A DNA stretch of 52,027 bases from Poindextera sp035604135. Lineage in GTDB: Bacteria > Pseudomonadota > Alphaproteobacteria > Caulobacterales > Caulobacteraceae. Made by a program: the position numbers and the translations under genes. The stretch covers positions 1 through 52,027 of the forward strand of contig DATNJB010000052.1 of assembly GCA_035604135.1 (NCBI GenBank), read 5' to 3'. The notes below the pieces were generated by a model. That model made no database searches and had not been told where the DNA came from. It was given only the letters and a program-made list of their open reading frames with translations. Below are positions 35,138 to 43,416 of this stretch, in pieces (position 1 is the first letter of the stretch; the number at the start of each line of letters is the position of its first letter).

Positions 35138-36642
35138 CCGGCGGACCCGGCTTCCCAGCCGCCGCCGAGGGCCTTGTAGAGGGTCACGAGGTCCTCCGAG
35201 GCCGCCGCGGTGCTGGCGGTGAGCGCGAGCTCGGATTGCTCGAGAATGTGCTGGGCGTCGAGCACGTCGCGGAAGCTGACGGAGCCGGCCCGATAGCGCC
35301 GCTCCGCGAGACCGAGCGCACGGCCGCCCTCGGAGACCGCGGTCTCGAGCGACTGCCGGCGAGATTGCTCCTGGTCGTAGGCCGTTATGGCGTCGTCGAC
35401 CTCGTGCAACGCGCCAAGGACAGCCTGGGCGTAGGTGAGCGCGGCCTCCTTGGCGTGCACGTCGGCGATGTGGACCGTCTCCTGGCGCCGGCCCGCATCG
35501 AAGATCGGCAGGTCGAGGCTCGGGCCGAGGATCATGTAGCGCGCCGCCCACGCGGCCAGCGAGGCCGTGTCGCTCGCCTCCAGGCCCGCGGCGAGATTCA
35601 GGGTTAGGGTCGGATAAAGGCTCGCGACCGCGACGCTCTGGCGGGCTGTGGCGCCGAGGAGCTCCGCCTCAGCCTCGCGGATGTCGGGGCGACGCCTGGC
35701 CAGTTCGGACGGCAGGCCGACCGGAACCTGCGCCGGAAGCGGCGGAATGGCCCTGGCAGCGTCCAGTTCGGCCTCGAGCGTCCCCGGTTTGGCCGCGAGC
35801 AGGAGCTCGAGCTGGCTCTGGTCGGTGGCGACTTCGTTTCCGAGCGGGGGCAACGCGGCCTGGGCGCCGGCCAGCACGGCTCTGGCGTTGGCGATATCGA
35901 GATCGTCGCCCAGCCCCGCCGCGCGGGCGTCGCTCGCCAGCTTGAGGAGCGTCTTAGAGGTCTCGACGCTGTCCCGGGTGACCGCGAGACGCGCCTGTGC
36001 GCCGCGCAGGTCGATATAGGCCGCCGCGACCTCGGCCATTAGCGCCACGCGCACGGCGTCGCGGTCGGCGGTCGCTGCGGCGGTGTCGGCGTTGGCCGCC
36101 TCGACGCTGCGGCGCACGCGGCCGAAGAGATCGATCTCCCACGATGAGGTGAGGCCGTACTGGTACTGGCTGAACGGGTTGGCGAGGCCCGGAATGGCGG
36201 CGGCGACGCCGGGCGGCGGCGAACCCTTGGAAGCGCCTGAAAGCGCCCCGAAGACGGAGCTGGTCGCGGTCCGCTCGCTCAGGCGGGTGTCGGTGTAGCC
36301 GGCGGTTGCGTCGAGGGTCGGCCATGCCGCGGCGGCGGCGATGCGGCGCTCGGCCCTCGCCTCCTCGATGCGCAGCACCGCCCGCTTGGCGCCGATGTTG
36401 GCGGCGAGCGCGCGTTCGACGAGCGAGCTGAGCTCCGGGTCGTCGAAGCTCTTCCACCAGGCGGCGTCGGCCAACGCTGTCGCCGTCACCACGCTCCCCG
36501 GCGCAGGCGAGACAGGCGCCTTCAGGGCCGTCCAGTCGGCGGGCGTGTCGGCCGCCGGCGGCCGGAAGTTCGGGCCGACCGTGCAGGCGGCGAGCAGGCT
36601 TGCCCCGATCGAGGCGGCCATGCCGAAGAACGCGCGCCTCAT
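35134..36642 (-). CDS. NodT family outer-membrane efflux lipoprotein
   Basis: A 502-residue TolC/OprM-like outer-membrane channel. The signal peptide ends with the lipobox SLLAAC (Cys at about residue 20), followed by TVGPNFRPP, a hallmark of the NodT group. Two OEP repeats follow, each with long helices: one near DPELSSLVERALAANIGAKRAVLRIEEARAE and one near LARRRPDIREAEAELLGATA. GGAGG is five bases upstream of ATG 36642, and the ATG overlaps the stop of the permease before it. It is the last gene of the five-gene efflux operon. Confidence 0.93.
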   Translation of the reverse strand: MRRAFFGMAASIGASLLAACTVGPNFRPPAADTPADWTALKAPVSPAPGSVVTATALADAAWWKSFDDPELSSLVERALAANIGAKRAVLRIEEARAERRIAAAAAWPTLDATAGYTDTRLSERTATSSVFGALSGASKGSPPPGVAAAIPGLANPFSQYQYGLTSSWEIDLFGRVRRSVEAANADTAAATADRDAVRVALMAEVAAAYIDLRGAQARLAVTRDSVETSKTLLKLASDARAAGLGDDLDIANARAVLAGAQAALPPLGNEVATDQSQLELLLAAKPGTLEAELDAARAIPPLPAQVPVGLPSELARRRPDIREAEAELLGATARQSVAVASLYPTLTLNLAAGLEASDTASLAAWAARYMILGPSLDLPIFDAGRRQETVHIADVHAKEAALTYAQAVLGALHEVDDAITAYDQEQSRRQSLETAVSEGGRALGLAERRYRAGSVSFRDVLDAQHILEQSELALTASTAAASEDLVTLYKALGGGWEAGSAG

Positions 36643-37766
36643 CCGAGCCTCCGTTCGAACATCCAAGAGGCTCCGGCGAGTGTGAAAGCGCCGATCGCCG
36701 CCAGCGGCCAGATATCCGACCCGAGACGATCGAGGCCTACGCCCTCCAGATAGACGCGATGGGCGATGTCGATCGCGTAGCGAAGCGGGTTGATCAGGGT
36801 GAAGTCCTGCAGGATCACCGGCATGCTGCTGATCGGCGTGGTGAGCCCCGAAAGCAGGATGAACGGCATCATGACGATGAAACCGTAGAGCATCGCCTGC
36901 TGCATGGTCTGGGCGATGGACGAGACGAAAAGGCCGAGGCCGACGGCGGCCAGCATGAAGAAGATCAGGCCGACGTAGAGGACGACGAACGAGCCCTGAA
37001 ACGGGATGTGGAACCAGAGCTGGGCGACGAGCAGAACGTTGGTGGCCTGCACGGTTCCGATGATCATCGAGGGGATCGTCTTGCCGGCGATGATCTCGGC
37101 CGGCCTCAACGGGGTGACCTGCAGCTGGTCGAAGGTGCCGGCTTCCCGTTCCCGCGCCACGGAAAGCGCGGTGAGCAGCATCGTCTGCATCATGGCTAGC
37201 GTGCCGATCAACGCCGGAATCGTGTTCCAGCGCGTCTCCAGGTTGGCGTTGTACCAGGCGCGCACGACCGGCTGCACGGCGGGCGGCGGCAGCCCGTGGT
37301 CGGCCAGCCAGTCGGCGTTGAAGCCTTCTACGACCGTGTTGAAGTAGGCGAGCGCCGTGCCGCCGGTGTTGGAGTTGCGCCCGTCGGCGATGACCTGCAC
37401 ATCGGTGCCTGCGCCTGCGTCGAGGCGGCGCTCGAAGTCCTGCGGTATCTGCACGATCAGCATCGCGCGCCGATCGTCAACGGCCCGCGCCGCCTCGGCC
37501 GGCGAAAGCAGATCGGCGACACGCACGAACGTCCCGGAGCTGTCCAGGCGCGCAAGGAGCTCGGCCGAGGCTGCCGAGCGATCCTGGTCGATCGCGACGT
37601 AGGGCACGTTGCTTAAGTCGAGCGTCGCCGCGTAGCCGAAGATCAGGCACTGCATGATCGGCGGGACGAAAAGCGTGATCCGGCTGCGCGGATCCTTCAG
37701 AATGGCGAGCAACTCCTTGCGCACCAGGGCGATCACGCGGTGCAGGGAGGCGAGCCAGTCCGTCAC
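36639..37766 (-). CDS. ABC-2 type permease, YbhR-like
   Basis: A 375-residue inner-membrane permease with one N-terminal span, a periplasmic domain of about 150 residues (AIDQDRSAASAELLARL to NANLETRWN), and five C-terminal spans. The coupling segment EREAGTFDQLQVTPLRPAEIIAGKTIPSM is typical of the ABC-2 drug-export family. It starts with GTG, whose GTGA overlaps the stop of the upstream permease. It should pair with that second permease as a heterodimer. Confidence 0.92.
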   Translation of the reverse strand: MTDWLASLHRVIALVRKELLAILKDPRSRITLFVPPIMQCLIFGYAATLDLSNVPYVAIDQDRSAASAELLARLDSSGTFVRVADLLSPAEAARAVDDRRAMLIVQIPQDFERRLDAGAGTDVQVIADGRNSNTGGTALAYFNTVVEGFNADWLADHGLPPPAVQPVVRAWYNANLETRWNTIPALIGTLAMMQTMLLTALSVAREREAGTFDQLQVTPLRPAEIIAGKTIPSMIIGTVQATNVLLVAQLWFHIPFQGSFVVLYVGLIFFMLAAVGLGLFVSSIAQTMQQAMLYGFIVMMPFILLSGLTTPISSMPVILQDFTLINPLRYAIDIAHRVYLEGVGLDRLGSDIWPLAAIGAFTLAGASWMFERRLG

Positions 37767-38911
37767 GCCAGGCTCTTGCGAATGGCGTGGCGGGTCAGAC
37801 CGAGGAAGATCGCCGCGAACACCCCGAGCATGAGTGTGTTGGGCAGGATCACGCTCCAGACGTCGCCGGCCAGGAACACCGTCTGCAGCAGAGCCACAAA
37901 ATAGTGGGCCGGAACGCAGTCGCTGATCGCGCGGATGAAGGCCGGGACGCTTCGCAGGTCATAGATGAAACCCGAGAGCATGGTCGCCGGCAGGAAGGTG
38001 ACGAGCTGGGTGATCTGGCTGGCGAGGAACTGGCTCTTGAGCGTCGAGGAGATGAAGAGGCCCATGCCGAGCGCCACCAGCAGGTAGAGCATCGAGGTAA
38101 GGCCCAAGACCCACAGCGAACCCCGCAGCGGCACGACGAAGAGAAACCGCGCGGCCAGGACGCAGATCGCCAGTCCGACAAGGCCCAAGAGGAAATACGG
38201 CAAGAGCTTTCCGACCAGGATCTCGTCGGCCTGCACGGGTGTAACGAACAGCGCTTCCAGCGTGCCGCGTTCCCACTCGCGCGACATCACCATCGCGGTC
38301 AGGGTGCCGCCGATCAGCGTCATCACCAGCACGATCAGGCCTGGCACGAGGAAATAGTGGCTGTCGTCGGCGTCGTTGAACCAGAGGCGGCTTTCGACAT
38401 TCACCGGGCCGCCAACCGCGGCGCCGCCGGCGTCGTTCCGCGTCGCCGCGGCCGCGGCGAGCGCGCCTTCCGCATAGCCCTGCATGATCCGGGCGCGGTT
38501 GGCGTCGGTGCCATGCAGCACGAGCTGCACGCTCGCTGACCCCAGCCGGCTCTCGCGCGAGAAGTCTTCGCGGAGGTAGATGACCCCGTCGACCTTGCGC
38601 TCGAGCATGAGCTCGCGGGCGTCGAACTCGGAGGTGACCGTGCGGACAGCGAAATAGGGCGAGAGAGCAAAACCCGCCGCCAACTCGGTCGCGTCCGGCG
38701 ACGGCGCCTCCACAACGATCGCCACGGGCACGTGGCGAACGTCGAGCGAAACGCCATACCCGTAGAGCAGGATCAGGATCACCGGCAGCACGATCCCGAT
38801 GGCGAAGCTCGAGGGATCGCGCAGCACCTGCAGCCCCTCCTTGCGGACGAGCGCCCAGATGCGCCGCAGCTTTGCGCGCGACCTCGCCGCAAAGACCTCG
38901 GCGTCGGTCAT
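37763..38911 (-). CDS. ABC-2 type permease, YbhS-like
   Basis: A 382-residue permease with the same layout as its neighbour: KEGLQVLRDPSSFAIGIVLPVILILLYGYGVSLDV as the first span, a large periplasmic domain, and C-terminal spans. The coupling helix is SREWERGTLEALFVTPVQADEILVGKLLPY. The ATG overlaps the stop of the ATPase gene (ATGA). The two permeases are homologous but well separated in sequence, as in the enterobacterial ybhS/ybhR pair. Confidence 0.92.
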   Translation of the reverse strand: MTDAEVFAARSRAKLRRIWALVRKEGLQVLRDPSSFAIGIVLPVILILLYGYGVSLDVRHVPVAIVVEAPSPDATELAAGFALSPYFAVRTVTSEFDARELMLERKVDGVIYLREDFSRESRLGSASVQLVLHGTDANRARIMQGYAEGALAAAAATRNDAGGAAVGGPVNVESRLWFNDADDSHYFLVPGLIVLVMTLIGGTLTAMVMSREWERGTLEALFVTPVQADEILVGKLLPYFLLGLVGLAICVLAARFLFVVPLRGSLWVLGLTSMLYLLVALGMGLFISSTLKSQFLASQITQLVTFLPATMLSGFIYDLRSVPAFIRAISDCVPAHYFVALLQTVFLAGDVWSVILPNTLMLGVFAAIFLGLTRHAIRKSLA

Positions 38912-40683
38912 GCGGCGGCCTTCCCGCGAGCGGCTTCCGCTGCACGAGACGCCTCGACGATAGCGATGAAGGCGTCCTCCATGTTCGGCTGCTCTCCGGC
39001 GGCCGCGTGGCCCTTCGCGCGGATTTCGGCGGGCTCGCCCTGGGCGAGGATGCGGCCGGAATCGAGGATCGCAATGCGATCGCAGTACTCGGCCTCGGCC
39101 ATGAAGTGGGTGGTCACGATCACCGTGACGCCGGCGCCCGCCAGCCCGGTAATGCGCCGCCAGAAGTCGCGACGGGCCAGCGGGTCGGCGCCGCTGGTCG
39201 GCTCGTCGAGGAAGAGCAGCTCCGGCTCGTGCAGCAGAGCCGCGGCCATCGCCAGCCGCTGTTTGTGGCCGCCGGCCAGCTGCGCGCTTGGAGTCGCGGC
39301 GAAGCGCGTGAGCTCGAACTCGGCCATCGCCCAGTCGATCCGCTCGCGCTTCCGCTGCCCGCGCAGCCCATAGACGCTGGCGAAAAAGTCCAGGTTCTCG
39401 GCCACCGACAGCAGGCCATAGAGCGAGAACTTCTGCGCCACGTAGCCCAGCCGTCCACGGCCCGCGGCGCGCGCGCGACGCATGTCGGCGCCGCCGACGC
39501 GGAGCTCGCCGCCGGTGACCGGCAGAAGTCCGCAGAGCATGCGGAAGGTGGTCGTCTTGCCGGCGCCGTTCGGCCCCAGGAGGCCGAAGATCTCGCCGCG
39601 GCCGACTTCGAAGGAGATATTGTCCACGGCGGTGAAGGCGCCGAAGCGGCGCACGAGACCCGTGACGGTCACCTCGGCCGGTCGCGCCTCCGGCGGCGCC
39701 GGGTCGGCCGCCGGCGCTGATGACGCGGCCGCGAACGCCTGGTCCGGCGCCGTGGCGCGCAGGAGCGTCATGAAGCCGTCCTCGAAGCTCGCCGGCGTCG
39801 GCTGGAGCGCGCCCAGATCGGCGATCGCGGCGGGCGGCTTGTCGCGGTTCAGCACCACGCGCACGCGCCCGGCTTCCGGCACCGCGTCCACCACCTGCGG
39901 CATCGCCAGCAGCCGCGCCTGCAAGTCCCGCGCCTTCGCCGCCCCGCGCGGGGTCAGCAGGAAGACGCGCCCGTTGGCGGCCCGGCTCACGCTGGCGGGC
40001 GCGCCCTGCGCGAGCACCCGGCCCCGGTTGAGGACGACGACGTGGTCGCAGGCGTCCGCCTCGTCGAGGTAGGAGGTGCTGACGATCACCGGCACACCCT
40101 GGTCACGGACCAGGCCGCGGATGATCTGCCAGAGCTCGCGGCGGGACAGCGGGTCGACGCCGGCGGTGGGCTCGTCCAGCAACAGCAGCTCCGGCGTTGC
40201 AATCAACGTGCAGGCGAGGCCGAGCTTCTGCTTCATGCCGCCGGAGAGCTGGCCGGCCAGCCGGTCCATGAACGGCGCGAGCGCGGTCATCTCCATCAGG
40301 GCCGGATATCGGTCGCGCCGCGCGGCTGCGCTCACCCCGTGCAGATCGGCGTAGAGATCGAGGTTTTCGCGAACTCTGAGGTCGTCGTAGAGGCCGAAGC
40401 GCTGGGGCATGTAGCCGATGCGGCTCTGGATCGACTGCGGGTCCTTCGCCACGTCGATGCCGAGCACGGTCATCACGCCGGCGTCGGGCGGCAGCAGGCC
40501 GGCCATCAGCCGGATCAGCGTGGTCTTGCCGGCGCCGTCCGATCCGACCAGCGCCGTCACCGCTCCGGCGCCGGCGTTCAGGGTGACATCCTCCAGCACC
40601 TGGATCGCGTGGGCTCTCGGGCCGAGCCGCTTGCCAAGCCCGCTGGCGACGACGACCGCCGCGGACGCGCTTGCCGAGGTCAC
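38908..40683 (-). CDS. Tandem ATP-binding protein of ABC exporter, YbhF-like
   Basis: A 591-residue protein with two ATPase domains. Domain 1 (about 1-240): Walker A GSDGAGKTT, signature LSGGMKQ, Walker B LLLLDEPTAG. Domain 2 (about 340-575): Walker A GPNGAGKTT, signature LAGGHKQ, Walker B LLFLDEPTSG. The second signature departs from LSGG, so ATP hydrolysis may be asymmetric. A linker rich in Ala and Pro joins them. The start is GTG, overlapping the stop of the membrane fusion protein. The family exports drugs or toxic organic compounds. Confidence 0.93.
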   Translation of the reverse strand: MTSASASAAVVVASGLGKRLGPRAHAIQVLEDVTLNAGAGAVTALVGSDGAGKTTLIRLMAGLLPPDAGVMTVLGIDVAKDPQSIQSRIGYMPQRFGLYDDLRVRENLDLYADLHGVSAAARRDRYPALMEMTALAPFMDRLAGQLSGGMKQKLGLACTLIATPELLLLDEPTAGVDPLSRRELWQIIRGLVRDQGVPVIVSTSYLDEADACDHVVVLNRGRVLAQGAPASVSRAANGRVFLLTPRGAAKARDLQARLLAMPQVVDAVPEAGRVRVVLNRDKPPAAIADLGALQPTPASFEDGFMTLLRATAPDQAFAAASSAPAADPAPPEARPAEVTVTGLVRRFGAFTAVDNISFEVGRGEIFGLLGPNGAGKTTTFRMLCGLLPVTGGELRVGGADMRRARAAGRGRLGYVAQKFSLYGLLSVAENLDFFASVYGLRGQRKRERIDWAMAEFELTRFAATPSAQLAGGHKQRLAMAAALLHEPELLFLDEPTSGADPLARRDFWRRITGLAGAGVTVIVTTHFMAEAEYCDRIAILDSGRILAQGEPAEIRAKGHAAAGEQPNMEDAFIAIVEASRAAEAARGKAAA

Positions 40684-41705
40684 GAACCGCTCCCGGGGGC
40701 CAGGGGCTCAAGCCTGAGGGTCACCGTGGCCGGCATGCCGAGCTTCAGGTCGTCGCCCGGATCGGTAACGAAAACGCGGATCTCATAGACCAGACTGGTG
40801 CGGAGCTCGGGGGTCTGAACGGTCTTCGGTGTGAACTCGGCGACCGAAGAGATGAATCCCACCCAGCCCTTGAAGCGGCGGTCGGGAAAGCCGTCGACAC
40901 TCACGAAGGCGGTCGCCCCCGAATGCACGCGGGGCAGATCGGACTCGCTCACATAGGCGCGGACCCACTTCGGGTCGGTCTCGGCGATGGTGAACACGGG
41001 ACGCTGTGGCGAGGCCATCTCGCCAGGCTCCATAAGCCGCGCGCGCACCACCCCGGCCACGGGCGAGACGAGCGCGGCGTCGGCCAGCTCCTGCTTCAGC
41101 ACGGCCAGCTGCGCCTCGTCGGCGCGGAGCTGGGCATCGGCCTGTTCGATGTCCTCGCGGCGAAATCCGATGCGCTCCAGCGCGTAGGCCTGTCGCTGGG
41201 CCTCGACCTTAGCGTCGGCGGCGTCCATCGCCGCTCTGGCGTTGTCGACATCCTGACGGCTGACCGCCGCCTGACCGGCGGCCGCGCTCCAAAGGCTCGC
41301 GGCCCGCTGGTACTGGCCGCGCGCGTCGAGCGCATCGGCGGACGCGGCGTCCAGCGCCGCCCTCGCCTGCGCGATCTCCTGCGGTCGGTTGCCGGCGTGC
41401 AGCTTGGCGACCAATGCGCGCTGGGCGTCGGCCTCGGCTTCGACCTGGGCCGCCTCGGGCGCAAGACGGCTGACGTCGAGCCGCGCGACGACCTGTCCCT
41501 TGGTCAGCCGGTCGCCCTCCTGGGCGTCGACGCTGAGGATGCGGTCGCTGTCGTTGAAGGCGAGCTCGACCTGCCTGAGGTCGACATTGCCATAGAGCGT
41601 CAGGGTGTCGGCCGGCGGCTTCGCGTGCAGGAGCCACCAGGCGGTCGCGCCGCCAACGCAGAGCGCGCCCACGAGGGCGATAATCAGCCATTGTCGCCTT
41701 GTCAT
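40680..41705 (-). CDS. HlyD-type membrane fusion protein, YbhG-like
   Basis: A 341-residue periplasmic adaptor. One N-terminal anchor (WLIIALVGALCVGGATAWWLL) is followed by the lipoyl/barrel half YGNVDLRQVELAFNDSDRILSVDAQEGDRLTKGQVVARLD, a coiled-coil hairpin of about 130 residues, and the returning half SPVAGVVRARLMEPGEMASPQRPVFTIA. It is the first gene of the operon 41705-35134, which contains all parts of a tripartite exporter. No TetR gene of the kind that usually regulates such operons lies beside it. Confidence 0.93.
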   Translation of the reverse strand: MTRRQWLIIALVGALCVGGATAWWLLHAKPPADTLTLYGNVDLRQVELAFNDSDRILSVDAQEGDRLTKGQVVARLDVSRLAPEAAQVEAEADAQRALVAKLHAGNRPQEIAQARAALDAASADALDARGQYQRAASLWSAAAGQAAVSRQDVDNARAAMDAADAKVEAQRQAYALERIGFRREDIEQADAQLRADEAQLAVLKQELADAALVSPVAGVVRARLMEPGEMASPQRPVFTIAETDPKWVRAYVSESDLPRVHSGATAFVSVDGFPDRRFKGWVGFISSVAEFTPKTVQTPELRTSLVYEIRVFVTDPGDDLKLGMPATVTLRLEPLAPGSGS

Positions 41706-41796
41706 CGAAAAATGCGCCTGCGTTACGACTGCCCGCCTACCCTCCGGCGTGCAAATCCGCTTTGATCCGGCGCAACTCCGCTGAAAGGGACGCCCA

Positions 41797-42638
41797 ATGG
41801 CTTTCGCCCAGCTCTCGAAGGTTCGGCTCGAGTACTTTCCGCACGGCGACGGTCCGGAGCGGGTGGTGTTCGTCCACGGATTTCAGGCTTCGGCGAAGAT
41901 CTGGCGCATGGTGCAGCATGCGCTGCCGTCCGATCGCTACGCCTCGATCGCGATCAACAACCGTGGGGCCGGGAGCTCGGAGGCGCCGCCCGACGAGGCG
42001 GACTTCGGCGTGCAACCCTTCGCTGCGGACGCGTTCGAGCTGGTCCAGCAGCTGGGCTGGAGCGATTTTACGCTGGTCGGCCATTCGATGGGCGGCGCGA
42101 CCGTGGCCCAATTCGCCGTCGATCACCCGTCGTTGCTCAAGGGCTTGGTCCTGCTCGATCCCTCCGACCCTGACGGGCGGTCGCTGCCGGCCGGCGTGAG
42201 CATGGAGGCGGTTCTCGATGCGCGCATGGCGGCCAGGCGCGAACAGCAGGCGCGTGGCGGCGCCGGCGATGGGATCGACGCATCGGGCGCCGGCGCGAAC
42301 GGCGCGCTGATGCGCGAGCTGGCCGAGGACATGCGCAATGCGCCCGAGCGGCGCCTGCGCGGCTCGATGCGCTCGATGCTGGAGCTGCGGATCGGCGAGC
42401 GCGTGAAGGCGCTCCGATGCCGGTCCTGCTGGCCGGCGGCGACGCCGATGCGCTGATCCCGCTCGCGAGCATGCTGGCGACCTGGGCCAGGCTTCCAGCC
42501 GGCAGCGGCCTCACCATCTGGCACGGCATCGGCCACTCGCCGAACCTCGACTGCCCGGCCGAACTCGCCGTCCTGATCCGCCGCTTCGTCGAGGAGACGA
42601 TCCCGGCGAAGACCCAGGCAGTAGCCCCGGCCGCTTAG
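41797..42638 (+). pseudogene. Alpha/beta hydrolase, split by a one-base deletion
   Basis: The first frame, from ATG 41797, has the hydrolase core: FVHGFQAS, INNRGAGSSE and the nucleophile elbow VGHSMGGA. It shifts at about 42413 and ends at 42456 in nonsense residues (RCRSCWPAATPMR). The second frame, open from 42417 to the TAG at 42636, supplies what is missing: PVLLAGGDADALIP with the acid Asp, and WHGIGHSPN with the catalytic His. Adding one C in TGCCGGTC (TGCCCGGTC) joins them as RCPVLLAGG in a protein of about 280 residues. The shortened product would lack the Asp and His of the triad. Deletion in a C-run may be real or an assembly error. Confidence 0.85.
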
Positions 42639-42910
42639 GCCGGCTTGTCGGCGACCAGGATGAAGGTCCCGGGGATGAGCGGATCGGTCCAGCTCGGGCG
42701 CTCTTCGAGCCGCCGCACGCTGAAGCCGCCGTCGATCACCGCGGTGACGATCTCGCCCAGATGCGGCAGAAGGCGACGCAGCTTCGCGCGCGGATCGGCG
42801 ACCAACCGCGCCGCCTCAACCGCCGGCGGGCCTAAAGCATCGACCCAGGCGTCGTAGCGCCCGGCATTCCAGGCGGCGCGGTTGCGCTCCACGACCGGGT
42901 CGGCGGCCAT
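42635..42910 (-). pseudogene. Methyltransferase remnant with core deleted in frame
   Basis: The intact frame codes for 91 residues. The first 50 (VVERNRAAWNAGRYDAW, ARLVADPRAKLRRLLPHLGE) match the beginning of class I SAM-dependent methyltransferases known to me, and the last 40 (VTAVIDGGFSVRRLEERPSWTDP, IPGTFILVADKPA) match their end. The central part, which should hold the SAM-binding Gly-rich loop and about 150 residues, is absent. AGGAG five bases upstream of ATG 42910 is preserved. The product cannot bind SAM. Recognition of the family relies on memory of full-length relatives. Confidence 0.6.
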
Positions 42911-42983
42911 CGGGGCTCCTGACTTGCTCTGGCGACGGCCAAGTCTATCGTGAGCGCTGAGCAACGTCAGCCCGGGCACAACT

Positions 42984-43358
42984 ATGATCCGCACGCTCTC
43001 CTGCCACTGCGGCGCGGTCCGCCTCAAGGTGAACGCCGAGCTCGGAGAGGTCGGGGACCGCAACTGCTCGACCTGCGGCCGCTACGGCATGCTGCATTGG
43101 AAGGTGAAGCCGGAGCAGGTCCGTCTGGCGACGCCGCGATCTGGCCTTTCCACCTATGTCTGGCGCTTCGTCACGGAGGGCGCCCATTTCTGCAAGACCT
43201 GCGGCGTGATCATCGCGCGGACCGGCCCCGACAGCTACCTCTCCATCAATGCTCGCCTCATTGACGACATCGACGTGCACGCCCTAAAGGTCAGCCGCTA
43301 CGACGGCCGCAGCGACATCCCGGGCGGCGACGTCCCGCCGCTCGCCGAAAGCGGCTGA
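42984..43358 (+). CDS. GFA (glutathione-dependent formaldehyde-activating/CENP-V) family protein
   Basis: A 124-residue zinc protein. Zinc ligands: CHCGAV (about 7-12), CSTCGRYG (28-35) and CKTCGVII (75-82), in the order typical of the GFA fold. Despite the name, most family members have no proven reaction with formaldehyde or glutathione. It is divergent from the methyltransferase remnant with 73 bases between starts and is followed by cysteine synthase after 58 bases. Confidence 0.9.
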   Translation: MIRTLSCHCGAVRLKVNAELGEVGDRNCSTCGRYGMLHWKVKPEQVRLATPRSGLSTYVWRFVTEGAHFCKTCGVIIARTGPDSYLSINARLIDDIDVHALKVSRYDGRSDIPGGDVPPLAESG

Positions 43359-43416
43359 TCCAGCGGCGCTTTCCGGTGTAGCGTTCCTGTTGAAGCATCA
43401 GGAGGAGGTCAGTCCC

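Noticed and set aside
34373..35551. 392-codon minus-strand open frame
   Set aside because: Antisense of the reductase and out of frame with the efflux lipoprotein, both of which are certain.
42417..42638. Independent 73-residue gene
   Set aside because: It contains exactly the missing acid and His segments of the preceding hydrolase and has no ribosome-binding site of its own, so a frameshift is the simpler reading.
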